Below, one piece after another: positions 17,926-26,798 of a DNA stretch of 51,185 nt. The notes below the pieces were generated by a model, which was not told the origin of the DNA, ran no database searches, and saw only the letters and a list, made by a program, of their open reading frames with translations. This stretch comes from Cephaloticoccus primus (GTDB lineage: Bacteria; Verrucomicrobiota; Verrucomicrobiia; Opitutales; Opitutaceae): the NCBI RefSeq assembly GCF_001580015.1, contig NZ_LSZQ01000022.1:1-51185 (forward strand). The letters run 5' to 3'. Positions within the stretch are counted from its first letter, which is position 1. Each line of letters starts with the position of its first letter. The translations under genes and the position numbers were made by a program.

Positions 17926-19419
17926 CTAGCTGCGGCGCGACCAGTAGACGATGAGCCCGAGCAGCGCAGTCGCGAGCGGCAGGGCGAAGCCGAGCAGGCT
18001 GCGCAGCTTGAGCAGCTCGCTGCGGTCGAGCGCGAGCTGGAAGCGCTCGATGGGCCGCGGCGGGATGTTGAGCTCGGCGTCGCGGTCGATCCCCCACTTC
18101 ACCGCGTTGAGAAAGAGGCTCTGGTTCCCCGGGTTGGCGATGCGCTGGTTGGTGACGAGGTCGCCCGTGCCGATGACGACGAGGCGGCCGCTGCGCACGC
18201 TGAAGGGCAGGTCGCCGCGCGCCTGCACGCGCTCGGAGGTCGCGACCAGGCCGAGCCGTCCATCGGGCGCGAGCCCGGGCTGGCCCTTCAGGTCGACGCC
18301 CGCGTTGTACTCGGGCCTGCTGCGCCGCCGGTAGCTGACTTCTCCCCAGGCGGTCTGCGCCGTGGCCGCCAGCACGGAGACCTCGAGCCCGCCCGCAAGA
18401 CCGCGGCCTGGGTCGGGCCGCACGCTGCGGGCCGCGCCGATGCGCAGCGGCATCCGGTAGTCGATGAGCGTGCGGGTGATGGGGTGTGGGTTGAAATCGC
18501 GGACGATGAGGTCGCCGTTGTCCGTGTAGCTGGCGAGATCGCCGTCGTGGATGACGACGTCGTCCACGAGGATGCCCCAATCGTAAAAAAACTGGTCGAG
18601 CCCGTGCGGGATCCCGGGCGCGAGCAGCACGATGAGTCGGCCTTGGCGCAGGGAGAGGTAGTCGCGCAACTGCTCCTGGGTGCGCGCGTCGTAGCGGCCT
18701 TGCGGCGCGGCGGCGATCACCAGGTCGGCATCGGCAGGGACGGCGTCTGTGGTGGCGAGCGAGAGCAGCTCGACCGCGTAGTTGCGCAGCCGCAGCTCGT
18801 CGCTCAGCACGGAGAGGCCGCGCGTGGGATCGACGTCGTCGGGGCGCAGCTCGCCGTTGCCAGTCAGAAAGTAGATTTTTTTGCGCGCGGGGTTGGAGAC
18901 ACTGAGGATGGCCGCCGTGATGGCTTCCTCCCCGCGGAAGTCTTTTCGCTGGCGCTCGGAGACGCCGTACAGGTCGGCGATGGCGACTTGCTGGCGGCTT
19001 TCGCCGCAGAGCAACAGGATCGTGTTGGAGTCGCTGAGGCCGAGCTGGGTGGCGATTTGGTGTTGGCGGTACACGTCGATAAACTCGACGGAGATCGGCC
19101 CGTTGGGATTGCTCTGGCTGGCGTAGCTGTACTCGCGCAGGAGGCCGCGCAGGTCGCGGTAGGCTTCGGCGATTTCCGGGTCCTGATCGGTCTCGCTCAG
19201 GGTGACGACGATACGCACGGGTCGCTCCAGCCCGCGCAGGTACGCGCGTGTCTCGGGCGAGAGCGAGTGCCGCTGCTGGGCCGTCAGGTCGAAGCGCCAC
19301 GCGTAGCTGCGCGCCAGGTAGTTTAGCCCGCTAAAGAGCGAAAGGAAGAGCAGCACCTGCAGGACGAGGTTGCAGGTGCGCAGCCATCGGGCGGCACGAA
19401 AACTGTCAGGCGAAAACAA
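17926..19419 (-). CDS. GldG-like ABC transporter-associated protein
   Basis: 497 residues: an N-terminal helix (LVLQVLLFLSLFSGLNYLA, about residues 17-35), a large periplasmic domain of the GldG/ABC-type uncharacterised transport family (LTAQQRHSLSPETRAYLRGLERPVRIVVTLS; RKKIYFLTGNGELRPDDVD; VVIGTGDLVTNQRIANPGNQ), and a C-terminal helix (FALPLATALLGLIVYW). In Bacteroidota GldG works with GldA and GldF in gliding. Elsewhere this module is widespread and its cargo unknown, so gliding is not claimed here. The likely start is a TTG at 19419, preceded by AGAAAGG. This start overlaps an inverted repeat (19418-19432). It follows the permease gene after a 125-bp gap. Confidence 0.85.
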   Translation of the reverse strand: MFSPDSFRAARWLRTCNLVLQVLLFLSLFSGLNYLARSYAWRFDLTAQQRHSLSPETRAYLRGLERPVRIVVTLSETDQDPEIAEAYRDLRGLLREYSYASQSNPNGPISVEFIDVYRQHQIATQLGLSDSNTILLLCGESRQQVAIADLYGVSERQRKDFRGEEAITAAILSVSNPARKKIYFLTGNGELRPDDVDPTRGLSVLSDELRLRNYAVELLSLATTDAVPADADLVIAAAPQGRYDARTQEQLRDYLSLRQGRLIVLLAPGIPHGLDQFFYDWGILVDDVVIHDGDLASYTDNGDLIVRDFNPHPITRTLIDYRMPLRIGAARSVRPDPGRGLAGGLEVSVLAATAQTAWGEVSYRRRSRPEYNAGVDLKGQPGLAPDGRLGLVATSERVQARGDLPFSVRSGRLVVIGTGDLVTNQRIANPGNQSLFLNAVKWGIDRDAELNIPPRPIERFQLALDRSELLKLRSLLGFALPLATALLGLIVYWSRRS

Positions 19420-19463
19420 GGTCGCAGACCTTTCTATTTTGCGCGCGGCTCGTTGGCCGCGCG
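19418..19463 (+). repeat. Double-hairpin element inside the ABC operon
   Basis: Read on the + strand: hairpin AAGGTC-GCA-GACCTT (19418-19432), a T-rich tract TTTCTATTTT overlapping its end, then hairpin CGCGCGGC-TCGTTG-GCCGCGCG (19442-19463). Same order and same TCGTTG loop as the other copies, but with unrelated stem sequences. It lies antisense to the operon, and the first hairpin covers the TTG start of the GldG-like gene. Confidence 0.75.
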
Positions 19464-19544
19464 TTGGTGGGGGTTGAAAATCGGGTGAAGTGGCATGCGT
19501 GCGGGACTGAAAATGGGTGGGGCAGTGGCGGGTAGGGCGGGCGC

Positions 19545-20306
19545 TTAATTGTGCAGGAGCTTCGCCTCGACACCGAGGATGCTGAAGATGAGGGCGAGCG
19601 TGGTGCTGCTCAGGTAGAAGAGCAGTTGGCGGGTATCGACAATGCCGCGCGCGAAGTCTTCGCGATGCTGGATGATTTGCGCGTAGTGGAGCGCTTCGCG
19701 TGCGGGGTGCAGCACCTCGCGTTCGAGCCAGGCCGTATTTTGCAAAAGCCCGCCGCCGAAGATCAGCGCAAACAGAAGCGCAAAGCTGAGTATGCCCGCG
19801 ACGGCCTGGTTGCGCGCCAGCGCGCTGGCGAAAACGCCCACCGCGATGAAGAGCAGCCCGGAGACGGCGATAAACAGGTAGCCGCCAAAAAGCGACTCGG
19901 GGTCGATGAAGCGCAGGTCACCCGCAAAGCGATACAGGATGTAGAAGAAGCCGCCGGTCGTCGCCCAGAGCGAGAGGTACAGCAGGTAGGCGGCGGCGTA
20001 CTTGCCCAAAATGACTTCGGCCGTGGTGACGGGCGTCGTCAGCAGCGTTTCCAGTGTGCCGAGGCGGCGCTCCTCGGCCAGGCACTTCATCGTCAGCAGC
20101 GGCACCATGAAGAGCACGGGAAACCAGAAGAGCTGGAAGAATACCTGGGGCGGCGAGACTTCCTGGGGCGCGTTGCTGTAATCTTGCAGAAGGCTCGTGA
20201 AGAAAAAGCCCATCACGGCGAGGAACAACGTCGCCGCGATATAGGTGCTGGGCGTGACCAGCAACATGCGGACTTCGTGGTTAAGGATCGTGAGGAAGTG
20301 GCGCAT
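19545..20306 (-). CDS. ABC-2 type transporter permease (GldF-like)
   Basis: 253 residues with six hydrophobic segments: TYIAATLFLAVMGFFFTSLL, PVLFMVPLLTMKCLAEERR, YLLYLSLWATTGGFFYILY, LFIAVSGLLFIAVGVFASAL, GILSFALLFALIFGGGLL and LLFYLSSTTLALIFSI. The cytoplasmic LTMKCLAEERRLGTLETLLTTPVTTAEVILGK motif region is the classic ABC-2 coupling segment. With the ATPase upstream (97 bp gap) and the GldG-like gene downstream it makes a GldA/F/G-type exporter. The ATG is at 20306. The direction and identity of its cargo are unknown. Confidence 0.88.
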   Translation of the reverse strand: MRHFLTILNHEVRMLLVTPSTYIAATLFLAVMGFFFTSLLQDYSNAPQEVSPPQVFFQLFWFPVLFMVPLLTMKCLAEERRLGTLETLLTTPVTTAEVILGKYAAAYLLYLSLWATTGGFFYILYRFAGDLRFIDPESLFGGYLFIAVSGLLFIAVGVFASALARNQAVAGILSFALLFALIFGGGLLQNTAWLEREVLHPAREALHYAQIIQHREDFARGIVDTRQLLFYLSSTTLALIFSILGVEAKLLHN

Positions 20307-20403
20307 CGGGAGAGGCGGGCGGGAGCGGAGGAAGTTGCGTTACAGAAGAAGTGGGCGAGGCGGGAGGGAAAGGTTCGTGCGGAGCGGAAGGGCGGCGAGC
20401 GGG

Positions 20404-21594
20404 TTAGCGTTTCAATTCATCGGAGGTGACGTCCCAACTGCGGCGCGTGGCCGCGAGGAAGACGTCCTCCAGCGTGGGCTGCGAGCGGCTCAGCGAGCGC
20501 ACGCGAAAGCCGCTTTGTGTGAGCGCTGTCAGGAGCGCCTCGCCCAGCGGGTCTTCGCGCTTGGTGGTGAGCAGCCAGCGGTGAAAGCCCGCCGCATCGG
20601 GCTCGCCGGTGGCGGCGATTTGCAGCGACTCGTCGCACTCGCCGAGGGCGCGCGGCAGCAGGCTGGGGTCGCCCGCGGCTTCGAGCTCGTAGTGCGAGTG
20701 GCCGATCACGCTGCGGCGCAGCTCTTCGGGGGTTCCCTGGGCGACGATCCGGCCCTGGTTGATGATGAGGACGCGGTCGCAGGTCATCTCGATCTCCGGC
20801 AGGATGTGGCTGGAGATGATGACCGTCATCCGCCCGCGTAGGCTGGCGATCAAGTCGCGCACGATGAGGATCTGGTGCGGATCAAGCCCGATCGTGGGCT
20901 CGTCCATGATGATGATCGGTGGCTCGGCGAGGATCGCTTCGGCGATCCCCACGCGCTGGCGAAAGCCCTTGGAGAGCTTGCCGATGATTTTGTGGCGCAC
21001 GCGCTTCAGGTCGCACAGCTCCAGCACCTCGTCGATGCGCGGCGCGAGTGCGCGGCGCGGCATCTCTTTTAGCCGCCCGCGAAAATACAGGTACTCGTGT
21101 ACGCGCATGTCTTCGGGCAGCGGGTTATTTTCCGGCATGTAGCCGATGAGTTTTTTAACCTCGGCACCGCGCGAGGCGACCGGGTGCCCGCAGACGGCGA
21201 CGCGGCCCGAGGTCGCCGGCAGGTAGCCGGTGAGGATCCGCATCGTGGTCGACTTGCCTGCGCCATTGGGGCCGAGGAAGCCGAGGATCTCTCCGCGCGG
21301 CAGCGAGAAGCTGATGTGATCCACGGCGACGTGGCCCGCGTAGCTCTTCACCAGATCGTGCACCTCTATGGCGGGAGGGGCGGGGGGCGAGGGCGGCGCG
21401 GCCTGGGGCGTTGCATCGCTATCGGGCGTCGTGGCTGGCGCGGGCGCCGGGCTCGCTGTGAGCGCGTCTTCGCTTGTCATGTGTGCGGGGGGCGGGCCCG
21501 CCACAGCGGTTTCAAAATCAGACTGCGCCTCACCCTTCACAGGCGGGCGGGCTTGTGCGGCGACTGTGGCGGGCCCTGCGTTGGCGTTGCTCAT
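20404..21594 (-). CDS. ABC transporter ATP-binding protein (GldA-like)
   Basis: 396 residues. A non-conserved Ala/Pro-rich N-terminal extension covers about residues 1-75. The ATPase domain follows, with Walker A GPNGAGKST (108-116), signature LSKGFRQRVGIAEA (207-220), Walker B IIIMDEPTIGLDP (227-239) and the H-loop ISSHILPE. The 'GYMPENNPLPEDMRVHEYL' segment is typical of GldA-like and ABC-2 exporters. The ATG at 21594 overlaps the birA stop in an ATGA, so translation is coupled to birA. It energises the permease at 19545. The long Ala/Pro leader is unusual for this family; a later start is conceivable, but no ATG lies close to the domain except one at about residue 39. Confidence 0.9.
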   Translation of the reverse strand: MSNANAGPATVAAQARPPVKGEAQSDFETAVAGPPPAHMTSEDALTASPAPAPATTPDSDATPQAAPPSPPAPPAIEVHDLVKSYAGHVAVDHISFSLPRGEILGFLGPNGAGKSTTMRILTGYLPATSGRVAVCGHPVASRGAEVKKLIGYMPENNPLPEDMRVHEYLYFRGRLKEMPRRALAPRIDEVLELCDLKRVRHKIIGKLSKGFRQRVGIAEAILAEPPIIIMDEPTIGLDPHQILIVRDLIASLRGRMTVIISSHILPEIEMTCDRVLIINQGRIVAQGTPEELRRSVIGHSHYELEAAGDPSLLPRALGECDESLQIAATGEPDAAGFHRWLLTTKREDPLGEALLTALTQSGFRVRSLSRSQPTLEDVFLAATRRSWDVTSDELKR

Positions 21595-22616
21595 GGGGTG
21601 ATCGGGGCTTGGGCAGCAGCGCTTTCGAGTGTGACTTCGCCTGCTGCGAAACGCTGCTGCGTGCCGTCGCCCACCCGCAGCAGCAGCTTGCCGTTCTCGT
21701 CGATCCCGCAGGCGGTTCCCTCGATGTTTTGCGTGCCGTTTACGACGGTGATTTGCTGGCCGCGCAACGCATCGTGCTTCTCCCAAAGTGTGGTGAGTTG
21801 CTCGGCGTACTGGTCGGCGACGAACTGGCTGTACGCGAGGCTGATCCTGCCAAGCAACGCCGCAGTCAAATGGTTCACATCGATCGGGCGTCCCGCCTCA
21901 ACCCGCAGCGAAGTGGCGGGGCGGCGCAGCGACCGCCCCCAGGTGCCCGCCACCTGGTTTACGTTTAGCCCGAAGCCGAAAACGAGGTCGCGCATCTGGT
22001 CGGCATCGATCCGCGCCTCGGTGAGGATGCCGCCGCATTTGCGCCTGCCGAAGACGATGTCGTTGGGCCACTTGATCTGCGCGGGCAGCCCGCACAGCGT
22101 GTGGATCAGCTCGCAGATGTTTACCCCCATCCAGAGCGTAAAGGTCGGCATCCGCTGCGGCGGCAGCTCGGGGCGAAACGCAAAACTGGAGTAGAGGTTG
22201 CCGTGCTTGCCGCTCTGCCAATCGCGCTTGAAGCGCCCGCGGCCCCGGGTCTGCTCGCGGGCGAGGATGGCGAAGGGCGCGGGCTCGCCGCGCGCGAGGC
22301 GGCGGGCGGCCTCGTCGTTGGTGCTGTCAATCGTGTCGTAGACGCTAAAGGGCACCGTATCGCGCCCCCGCTTACGCAGCAGGATCTCGATATAGGCGGC
22401 GTGCAGCTCCAGCGGTACCGCGCCGATCCGGTAGCCGCGCGAGTGCTTGGTCTCGAACTCGAAACCCTGCGCGCGCAGCTTCTCCATATGCTGCCAGACG
22501 GCGACGCGGCTGATCCCCAGTTGCGCGGCGAGTGCCTCACCCGAGACGTAGTCGGGCGCGGCCTGGGTGAGCTCGCTCAAGATCACAAGTTCAGGTCGGT
22601 GGGCGCGGTGTGGCAT
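21591..22616 (-). CDS. birA: Biotin--[acetyl-CoA-carboxylase] ligase / biotin repressor
   Basis: 341 residues. An N-terminal winged-helix domain (SGEALAAQLGISRVAVWQHMEKLRAQGF, about 25-52) marks the class II, repressor-type ligase. The central biotin protein ligase domain has the GRGRFKRDW biotinyl-AMP loop (125-133), KWPNDI (182-187) and CGGILTEA. The C-terminal SH3-like domain has GTACGIDENGKLLLRV. It attaches biotin to the carboxyl carrier protein and may repress biotin genes. The ATG at 22616 fits the winged helix; the frame upstream to 22721 is low complexity. It heads the minus-strand operon and is translationally coupled (ATGA) to the ABC ATPase, a linkage with no obvious functional logic. 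Confidence 0.95.
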   Translation of the reverse strand: MPHRAHRPELVILSELTQAAPDYVSGEALAAQLGISRVAVWQHMEKLRAQGFEFETKHSRGYRIGAVPLELHAAYIEILLRKRGRDTVPFSVYDTIDSTNDEAARRLARGEPAPFAILAREQTRGRGRFKRDWQSGKHGNLYSSFAFRPELPPQRMPTFTLWMGVNICELIHTLCGLPAQIKWPNDIVFGRRKCGGILTEARIDADQMRDLVFGFGLNVNQVAGTWGRSLRRPATSLRVEAGRPIDVNHLTAALLGRISLAYSQFVADQYAEQLTTLWEKHDALRGQQITVVNGTQNIEGTACGIDENGKLLLRVGDGTQQRFAAGEVTLESAAAQAPITP

Positions 22617-22916
22617 GCGGGCGGAGAGCGTGAGAGTGGCGGGAGGAGGGCGGGAGGGAGGCGGTAGCAGTGGCCGCGAATAAACGCTAGTGGGCCGCCC
22701 AGCGGCAAGGGGTCTTCGCATCCTTTTTTAGCGGTGAGCTTGCGGGGAAGCTGGGCGTTTCTACCTGGAGCGTGACGTCGAGAAGGCGAGGGGGAGGCCG
22801 GAGAAGGCGGGGCCGGGCATTGTCTCGCGCAGCTCCATCCTGCGTAGCCCCGACCTCGGTCCGGAGGGAAATGCGAACGGTTGCGCGCCGGCGCCTGCAC
22901 TACTACCGTGGCGCAC
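22617..22916. other. Divergent gap between birA and a small gene
   Basis: 300 bases that must contain the promoters for birA (minus) and the small gene at 22917 (plus). I see no repeat modules, no BirA-type operator and no confident sigma-70 pair. It is GC-rich and purine/pyrimidine biased, with no supported gene. Confidence 0.5.
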
Positions 22917-23219
22917 ATGTTACTCGCCGAATTTAAACGCTCAGTGGCTGCCGATAGTGCCCCGCCCGAGGGGCTCTCCGTTGAGCTGGGCGCGTTGTGG
23001 TACGATGCCAAAGGCGATTGGGAAAAAGCTCACGAAGGAATCCACCGGCTGGAGTCGCGCGAAGCGTGTTGGGTACACGCCTACCTGCACCGCAAGGAAG
23101 GCGACCTCGGCAACGCCTCGTATTGGTACGGCCGCGCAGGCCAGCCCGTCCCAAAAACCGACCTCGCTCACGAGTGGGAACAAATCACCCGCACTTTTCT
23201 CGCGCAGCTTTCACGGTAA
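22917..23219 (+). CDS. Small conserved protein of unknown function
   Basis: 100 residues with the conserved-looking segment LSVELGALWYDAKGDWEKAHE followed by WVHAYLHRKEGDLGNASYWYGRAGQ. I recognise this pattern from small bacterial proteins with no assigned role. It is helical and soluble, with aromatic residues in a repeat-like helix-turn-helix arrangement reminiscent of a degenerate TPR, but no function can be given. The start is the ATG at 22917; an upstream start at 22881 only adds low-complexity residues. It ends 41 bp before the convergent stop of the rhamnulokinase gene. Confidence 0.75.
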   Translation: MLLAEFKRSVAADSAPPEGLSVELGALWYDAKGDWEKAHEGIHRLESREACWVHAYLHRKEGDLGNASYWYGRAGQPVPKTDLAHEWEQITRTFLAQLSR

Positions 23220-23260
23220 GAAGCGCGGAGTATTTCGCGGGCTACATCATGCTGCGTGGC

Positions 23261-24910
23261 TCACGAGTCGCGCGAGCGTGGATGGTAGCGGGCACTGCCC
23301 GTAAGCTGTGCGCTGAGGTGGTGGCGGAAGCTTCGGAGGTCTTTTACTGCGCCCAGGGCGATGAGCTGGCGGGCGATGTTGCCGACAGCCGTTCCTTCGA
23401 GGCTGAAGGAGTGCACGGGGATGCCCGCAGCATCGGCGGTGGCTTGGCACAGCAACCGGTTTTTGGAGCCGCCGCCGACCATCAGGATGCGCTTGAACTG
23501 TTTGTTCGTGAGGCGCTCGAAGAGGTGCATCGCTTCGGCGTGACTGTGCGCGATGGAGTCGTAGATCAGCCGCGCGTAGCCGGCGAGGTCGGCGGGCAGC
23601 GGCAGCTTCCGCTTGCGCAACTGGGAGTCGATTGCGGCCCTCATCGAGGCGGGGTTGGCGAAGCTGCCATCGTTTAGTTTTAGCAGCGCGGGGCCTCCAG
23701 CCGCCGCGCGGGTGTTGCGTTTGCTGGCGGGGCGCAGGGCTTCGGCGGCGCTGACGAGCGCGGCCCAGTCTTTCGCATTTTTGGGCCGTTGCTCGGGGTA
23801 CTCGACCATGAGTTGTTCGAGCAGGAAAAGGCCGTCGATATTGGTGAGCGGGCGGAAGTGGCCGCCGCCTGCGCGCTCGTTGGCGATGCGCGCTTTTTGC
23901 GCCGCAGGGCCGAGCAGCGGCGTAGGGTTTTCAAAGCCGATGAGCGACCAGGTGCCGGAGCTCAGGTAGAGGTCACCGCCGTCTTCGCTGGCGGGCATGG
24001 CGTCGTAAGCGCAGGCGGTGTCGTGCCCGGGGACGGCGATTACCTGCGCGCCGCGCAGCTCGGGGATGGAGCGGGCGGGGCCGAGCGGCGTGCCGGGGAG
24101 AATGGGCGTGCGAAACCATTCCGGCGGGATGCCGAAGTGCGCGAGCGCATCGGGCGCCCATTCGGCTTGCGGCTGCACGCCGAGAAGCTGCGAGGTGCTG
24201 GAGATGGTGAGCTCGTTTTCGAGCCGGCCGCTGAGCAGGAAGTTGAAGTAGTCGGGCAGGAAGAGGCAGCGCGTGGCGAGGCCGCGGATAGCGGGGTAGC
24301 GGTCGAGCGTCTCGGCGAGGTGCAGGCTGGTATTGTAAAAGAGATTGGGGATGCCGGTCGCCGCGTAGAGCCGCGCACTGCTGGCGCGGTCTTTGTTGAG
24401 TGCCTTGAGTGCGGGCTGCACGCGGTTGTCGCGGTAAGCATGGAGCGGGAAAACGATCCGGCCGCTGTCGTCGAGCAGCACGTGGTCGCAGCCCCAGCTA
24501 TCGACGCCGACGCTGGCGAGCCGCCCGCCGTGCGGGACGAGTGCGGCGGCCTTTACCAGGCCGCTGCGGACTTCGTGCCAGAGCTGGCCGATATCCCAAT
24601 ATGCGTGCGGCCCGAGCTCGCGGTAGGCGTTGGGGAAGCGGTGCGCCTCGGTGAGCCGGAGGCGCCCTCCCGCCTCTCCCGCCCAGAGCCCGAGGATGAC
24701 GCGCCCACTGGTCGCCCCCAGATCAACCGCCGCGCAAGCAACCGGAGCGGAGCCGCGGCGCCCGCTGCTGATTGTGTGGCGTGCCACGTTGCCGGGCTGG
24801 CTTGCGCGTACAGGCGTTGGTTTGGCCCGTGTTTTTTTTGCCGCGGCGCAGCGGGTAGCCGTTTCTTTGCGCACAGGCTTCGGGGGATTTTTTACAGGTT
24901 TCGCAGGCAT
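23261..24910 (-). CDS. rhaB: Rhamnulokinase (FGGY family)
   Basis: ATP-dependent kinase of the FGGY family, probably phosphorylating L-rhamnulose in rhamnose catabolism. Motifs: ACAAVDLGATSGRVILG (N-terminal phosphate 1 region), VGVDSWGCDHVLLD, YRDNR, VPGHDTACAYDAMP with the catalytic Asp, YLSSGTWSLIG, and ILMVGGGSKNRLLCQATADA (adenosine region). The WGCDHVLLD and GTWSLIG segments favour rhamnulokinase over xylulokinase. An unusual Lys/Pro/Arg-rich N-terminal extension (about residues 1-55) precedes the domain, giving 549 residues against about 480-490 for the family. The ATG at 24910 is the only start before it, but a start nearer the domain is possible. No rhaA or rhaD is adjacent. Confidence 0.85.
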   Translation of the reverse strand: MPAKPVKNPPKPVRKETATRCAAAKKTRAKPTPVRASQPGNVARHTISSGRRGSAPVACAAVDLGATSGRVILGLWAGEAGGRLRLTEAHRFPNAYRELGPHAYWDIGQLWHEVRSGLVKAAALVPHGGRLASVGVDSWGCDHVLLDDSGRIVFPLHAYRDNRVQPALKALNKDRASSARLYAATGIPNLFYNTSLHLAETLDRYPAIRGLATRCLFLPDYFNFLLSGRLENELTISSTSQLLGVQPQAEWAPDALAHFGIPPEWFRTPILPGTPLGPARSIPELRGAQVIAVPGHDTACAYDAMPASEDGGDLYLSSGTWSLIGFENPTPLLGPAAQKARIANERAGGGHFRPLTNIDGLFLLEQLMVEYPEQRPKNAKDWAALVSAAEALRPASKRNTRAAAGGPALLKLNDGSFANPASMRAAIDSQLRKRKLPLPADLAGYARLIYDSIAHSHAEAMHLFERLTNKQFKRILMVGGGSKNRLLCQATADAAGIPVHSFSLEGTAVGNIARQLIALGAVKDLRSFRHHLSAQLTGSARYHPRSRDS

Positions 24911-25012
24911 GGGGCAGGAGGGGAGTTTGGGGCAGCGAGCTGGGGGCTTCGGGCTCGTTTTCTTCGCGCGTGTCGCTCGTTGAGCGAAACGCGCTTCTGA
25001 AGCGGCGGCGCC

Positions 25013-26545
25013 TTACGCGAGCTGGAGCCGTTTCAGGGCTTGGCTGTGGAGTGCGTCAAATCGCTCTGCGTTTTCTGGCTGGGCGAGGTCGAGCGAGTAG
25101 CTGGGGACGATCTGGGTGAGGCGTTCGCGGACGGCGGGATCGGCGAGTTTTTCGGCAAAGCAGTTTTCCAAAACTTCGAGGACGATGTTCACGCTGGTCG
25201 ACGCGCCGGGTGAGGCGCCGAGGAGCGCGGAGATCGTTTTCTCGGGGTTGGTGATGACTTCGGTGCCGTAGTGGACGATGCCCGCCTGACCGTCGGTTTT
25301 CTTGATGGCCTGGACGCGGATGCCCGCATCGATCAGCCGCCAGTCTGCGAGTCGCGCGCCCGGGTAGAAGACGTGGAGCACGTCGAGCCGGTCTTGCATC
25401 GACTGGGTGCCTTGCTGGATGAGGTAGCGGATGAGGCCGAGGTTGCTGAGGCCGATCTTGATGAGCGTGCCGAGGTTGTGCGGGCGGATGGAGCGCGGCA
25501 GGTCGGTCCAGCGGCCTTTGCGGTGGAGGAACTTGGTCGTCCACGAGCCGAAGGGGCCAAAGAGCAGCGTCTGGCGGCCGTCGAGGATGCGCGTATCGAG
25601 GTGCGGGACGGCCATCGTGGGCGCGGCGGCGAGCGGCTGGCCGTAAACTTTTGCGCGGTGGCGGGCGACGATCTCGGGGTTGTCGCAGATGAGCCACTGG
25701 CCGCCGATGGGGAAGCCGCCGAGGCCGCGCTGCTCGGCGATGCCCGCTTTTTGCAAGAGCGGGAGGCTGCCGCCGCCCGCGCCGATGAAGACGAACCTGG
25801 CGTGCGTGTGCCGGACGGCGCCAGTGGCGAGGTCGCGCACGCTGACGCGCCAGCCGCGCTGCGGTCGGTCGAGTTTCTTGAGGTCGACGACCCGGTGGGC
25901 GGTGGTGACTGCGCAGCCGTCTTGCGCGGCGAGCCAGGAGAGGAGTCCGCGCGCGATTTCGCCGAAGTTGACGTCGGTGCCGCCCGGCATGTGCGTGGCG
26001 GCGATCGGCACGGCGGGGTCGCGCGCGTCGAGCAGCAGCGGTGCCCACCGGGCAATGGTCTCGCGGTCGGTCGAGTACTCCATCTGCCGGAAGAAGTGGT
26101 GCTGGCTGAGCCCGCGATGGCGCGATGCGAGGAAGTCGACCCAGTCCTGCCCGTGGACGAAGCTGATGTGCGGCACGGGGTTTATGAAGCGGCGCGGCTC
26201 GGGCAGCATGCCCTGCGCTGCCGCGTAGCCCCAAAACTGGAGCGAGTGCTCAAACTCGGCGAAGACGCTGATGGCCTTGGCGACATCGACCTCGCCATCG
26301 GGGCCGCGATTGGGCGTGTAGCTCAGCTCGCACAGGCCCGCATGGCCGGTGCCCGCGTTGTTCCAGCCATTGGAGGCTTCCTGGGCGAGCTGCTCGGTCG
26401 CCTCGTAGACCTGGATCGTGAGCGCGGGGTCGAGTTGCTTGAGCAGCGCGGCGAGGTTGGCGGACATGATGCCGCTGCCCACCAGGAGGACGTCGGGCGA
26501 ATCGATGGGCGGCGTAGCGGCAGGGCGGTGAGTGCGGGCAGGCAT
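25013..26545 (-). CDS. mqo: Malate:quinone oxidoreductase
   Basis: Membrane-associated FAD enzyme oxidising L-malate to oxaloacetate and reducing quinone in the TCA cycle. The 510-residue protein has the FAD-binding LLVGSGIMSANLAALLKQLDP (about 20-40), then the family-specific EASNGWNNAGTGHAGLCEL (about 56-74), FVHGQDWVDFL, GGTDVNFGEIARGL, FVFIGAGGGSLPLLQKAGI, GFPIGGQWLI and, near the C-terminus, LGASPGASTSVNIVLEVLENCF. Full length and intact. The ATG is at 26545. Monocistronic in appearance and divergent from purU across about 250 bp. Confidence 0.97.
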   Translation of the reverse strand: MPARTHRPAATPPIDSPDVLLVGSGIMSANLAALLKQLDPALTIQVYEATEQLAQEASNGWNNAGTGHAGLCELSYTPNRGPDGEVDVAKAISVFAEFEHSLQFWGYAAAQGMLPEPRRFINPVPHISFVHGQDWVDFLASRHRGLSQHHFFRQMEYSTDRETIARWAPLLLDARDPAVPIAATHMPGGTDVNFGEIARGLLSWLAAQDGCAVTTAHRVVDLKKLDRPQRGWRVSVRDLATGAVRHTHARFVFIGAGGGSLPLLQKAGIAEQRGLGGFPIGGQWLICDNPEIVARHRAKVYGQPLAAAPTMAVPHLDTRILDGRQTLLFGPFGSWTTKFLHRKGRWTDLPRSIRPHNLGTLIKIGLSNLGLIRYLIQQGTQSMQDRLDVLHVFYPGARLADWRLIDAGIRVQAIKKTDGQAGIVHYGTEVITNPEKTISALLGASPGASTSVNIVLEVLENCFAEKLADPAVRERLTQIVPSYSLDLAQPENAERFDALHSQALKRLQLA

Positions 26546-26798
26546 GGCGTGTTAAAGCGGGGGGCGGGGCTCCGCGCACACGGGTTCTATTTATAAGCGA
26601 AGATTGGCGGGACACGTGTTGCCGATCCGGCGGCGCAGGAGGCGTGAGGGCAGAGGTGCGATATCGGGAGAAAAACGGTGGGCGCGCTGATGAGAGTGCC
26701 CGCGCTTCGGGGGGGCAAACTCTCGGCTCGTAAAAGTGGCGAGCGCAAGGCTGCTTGAGCGTCCTGTTTTGCGAAAACCCTGCCCTTCTAGCACTGCA

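Noticed and set aside
26680-26730. CTGATGAG core resembling a hammerhead ribozyme upstream of purU
   Set aside because: A possible stem II follows, but the required GAAA and stems I and III are absent.
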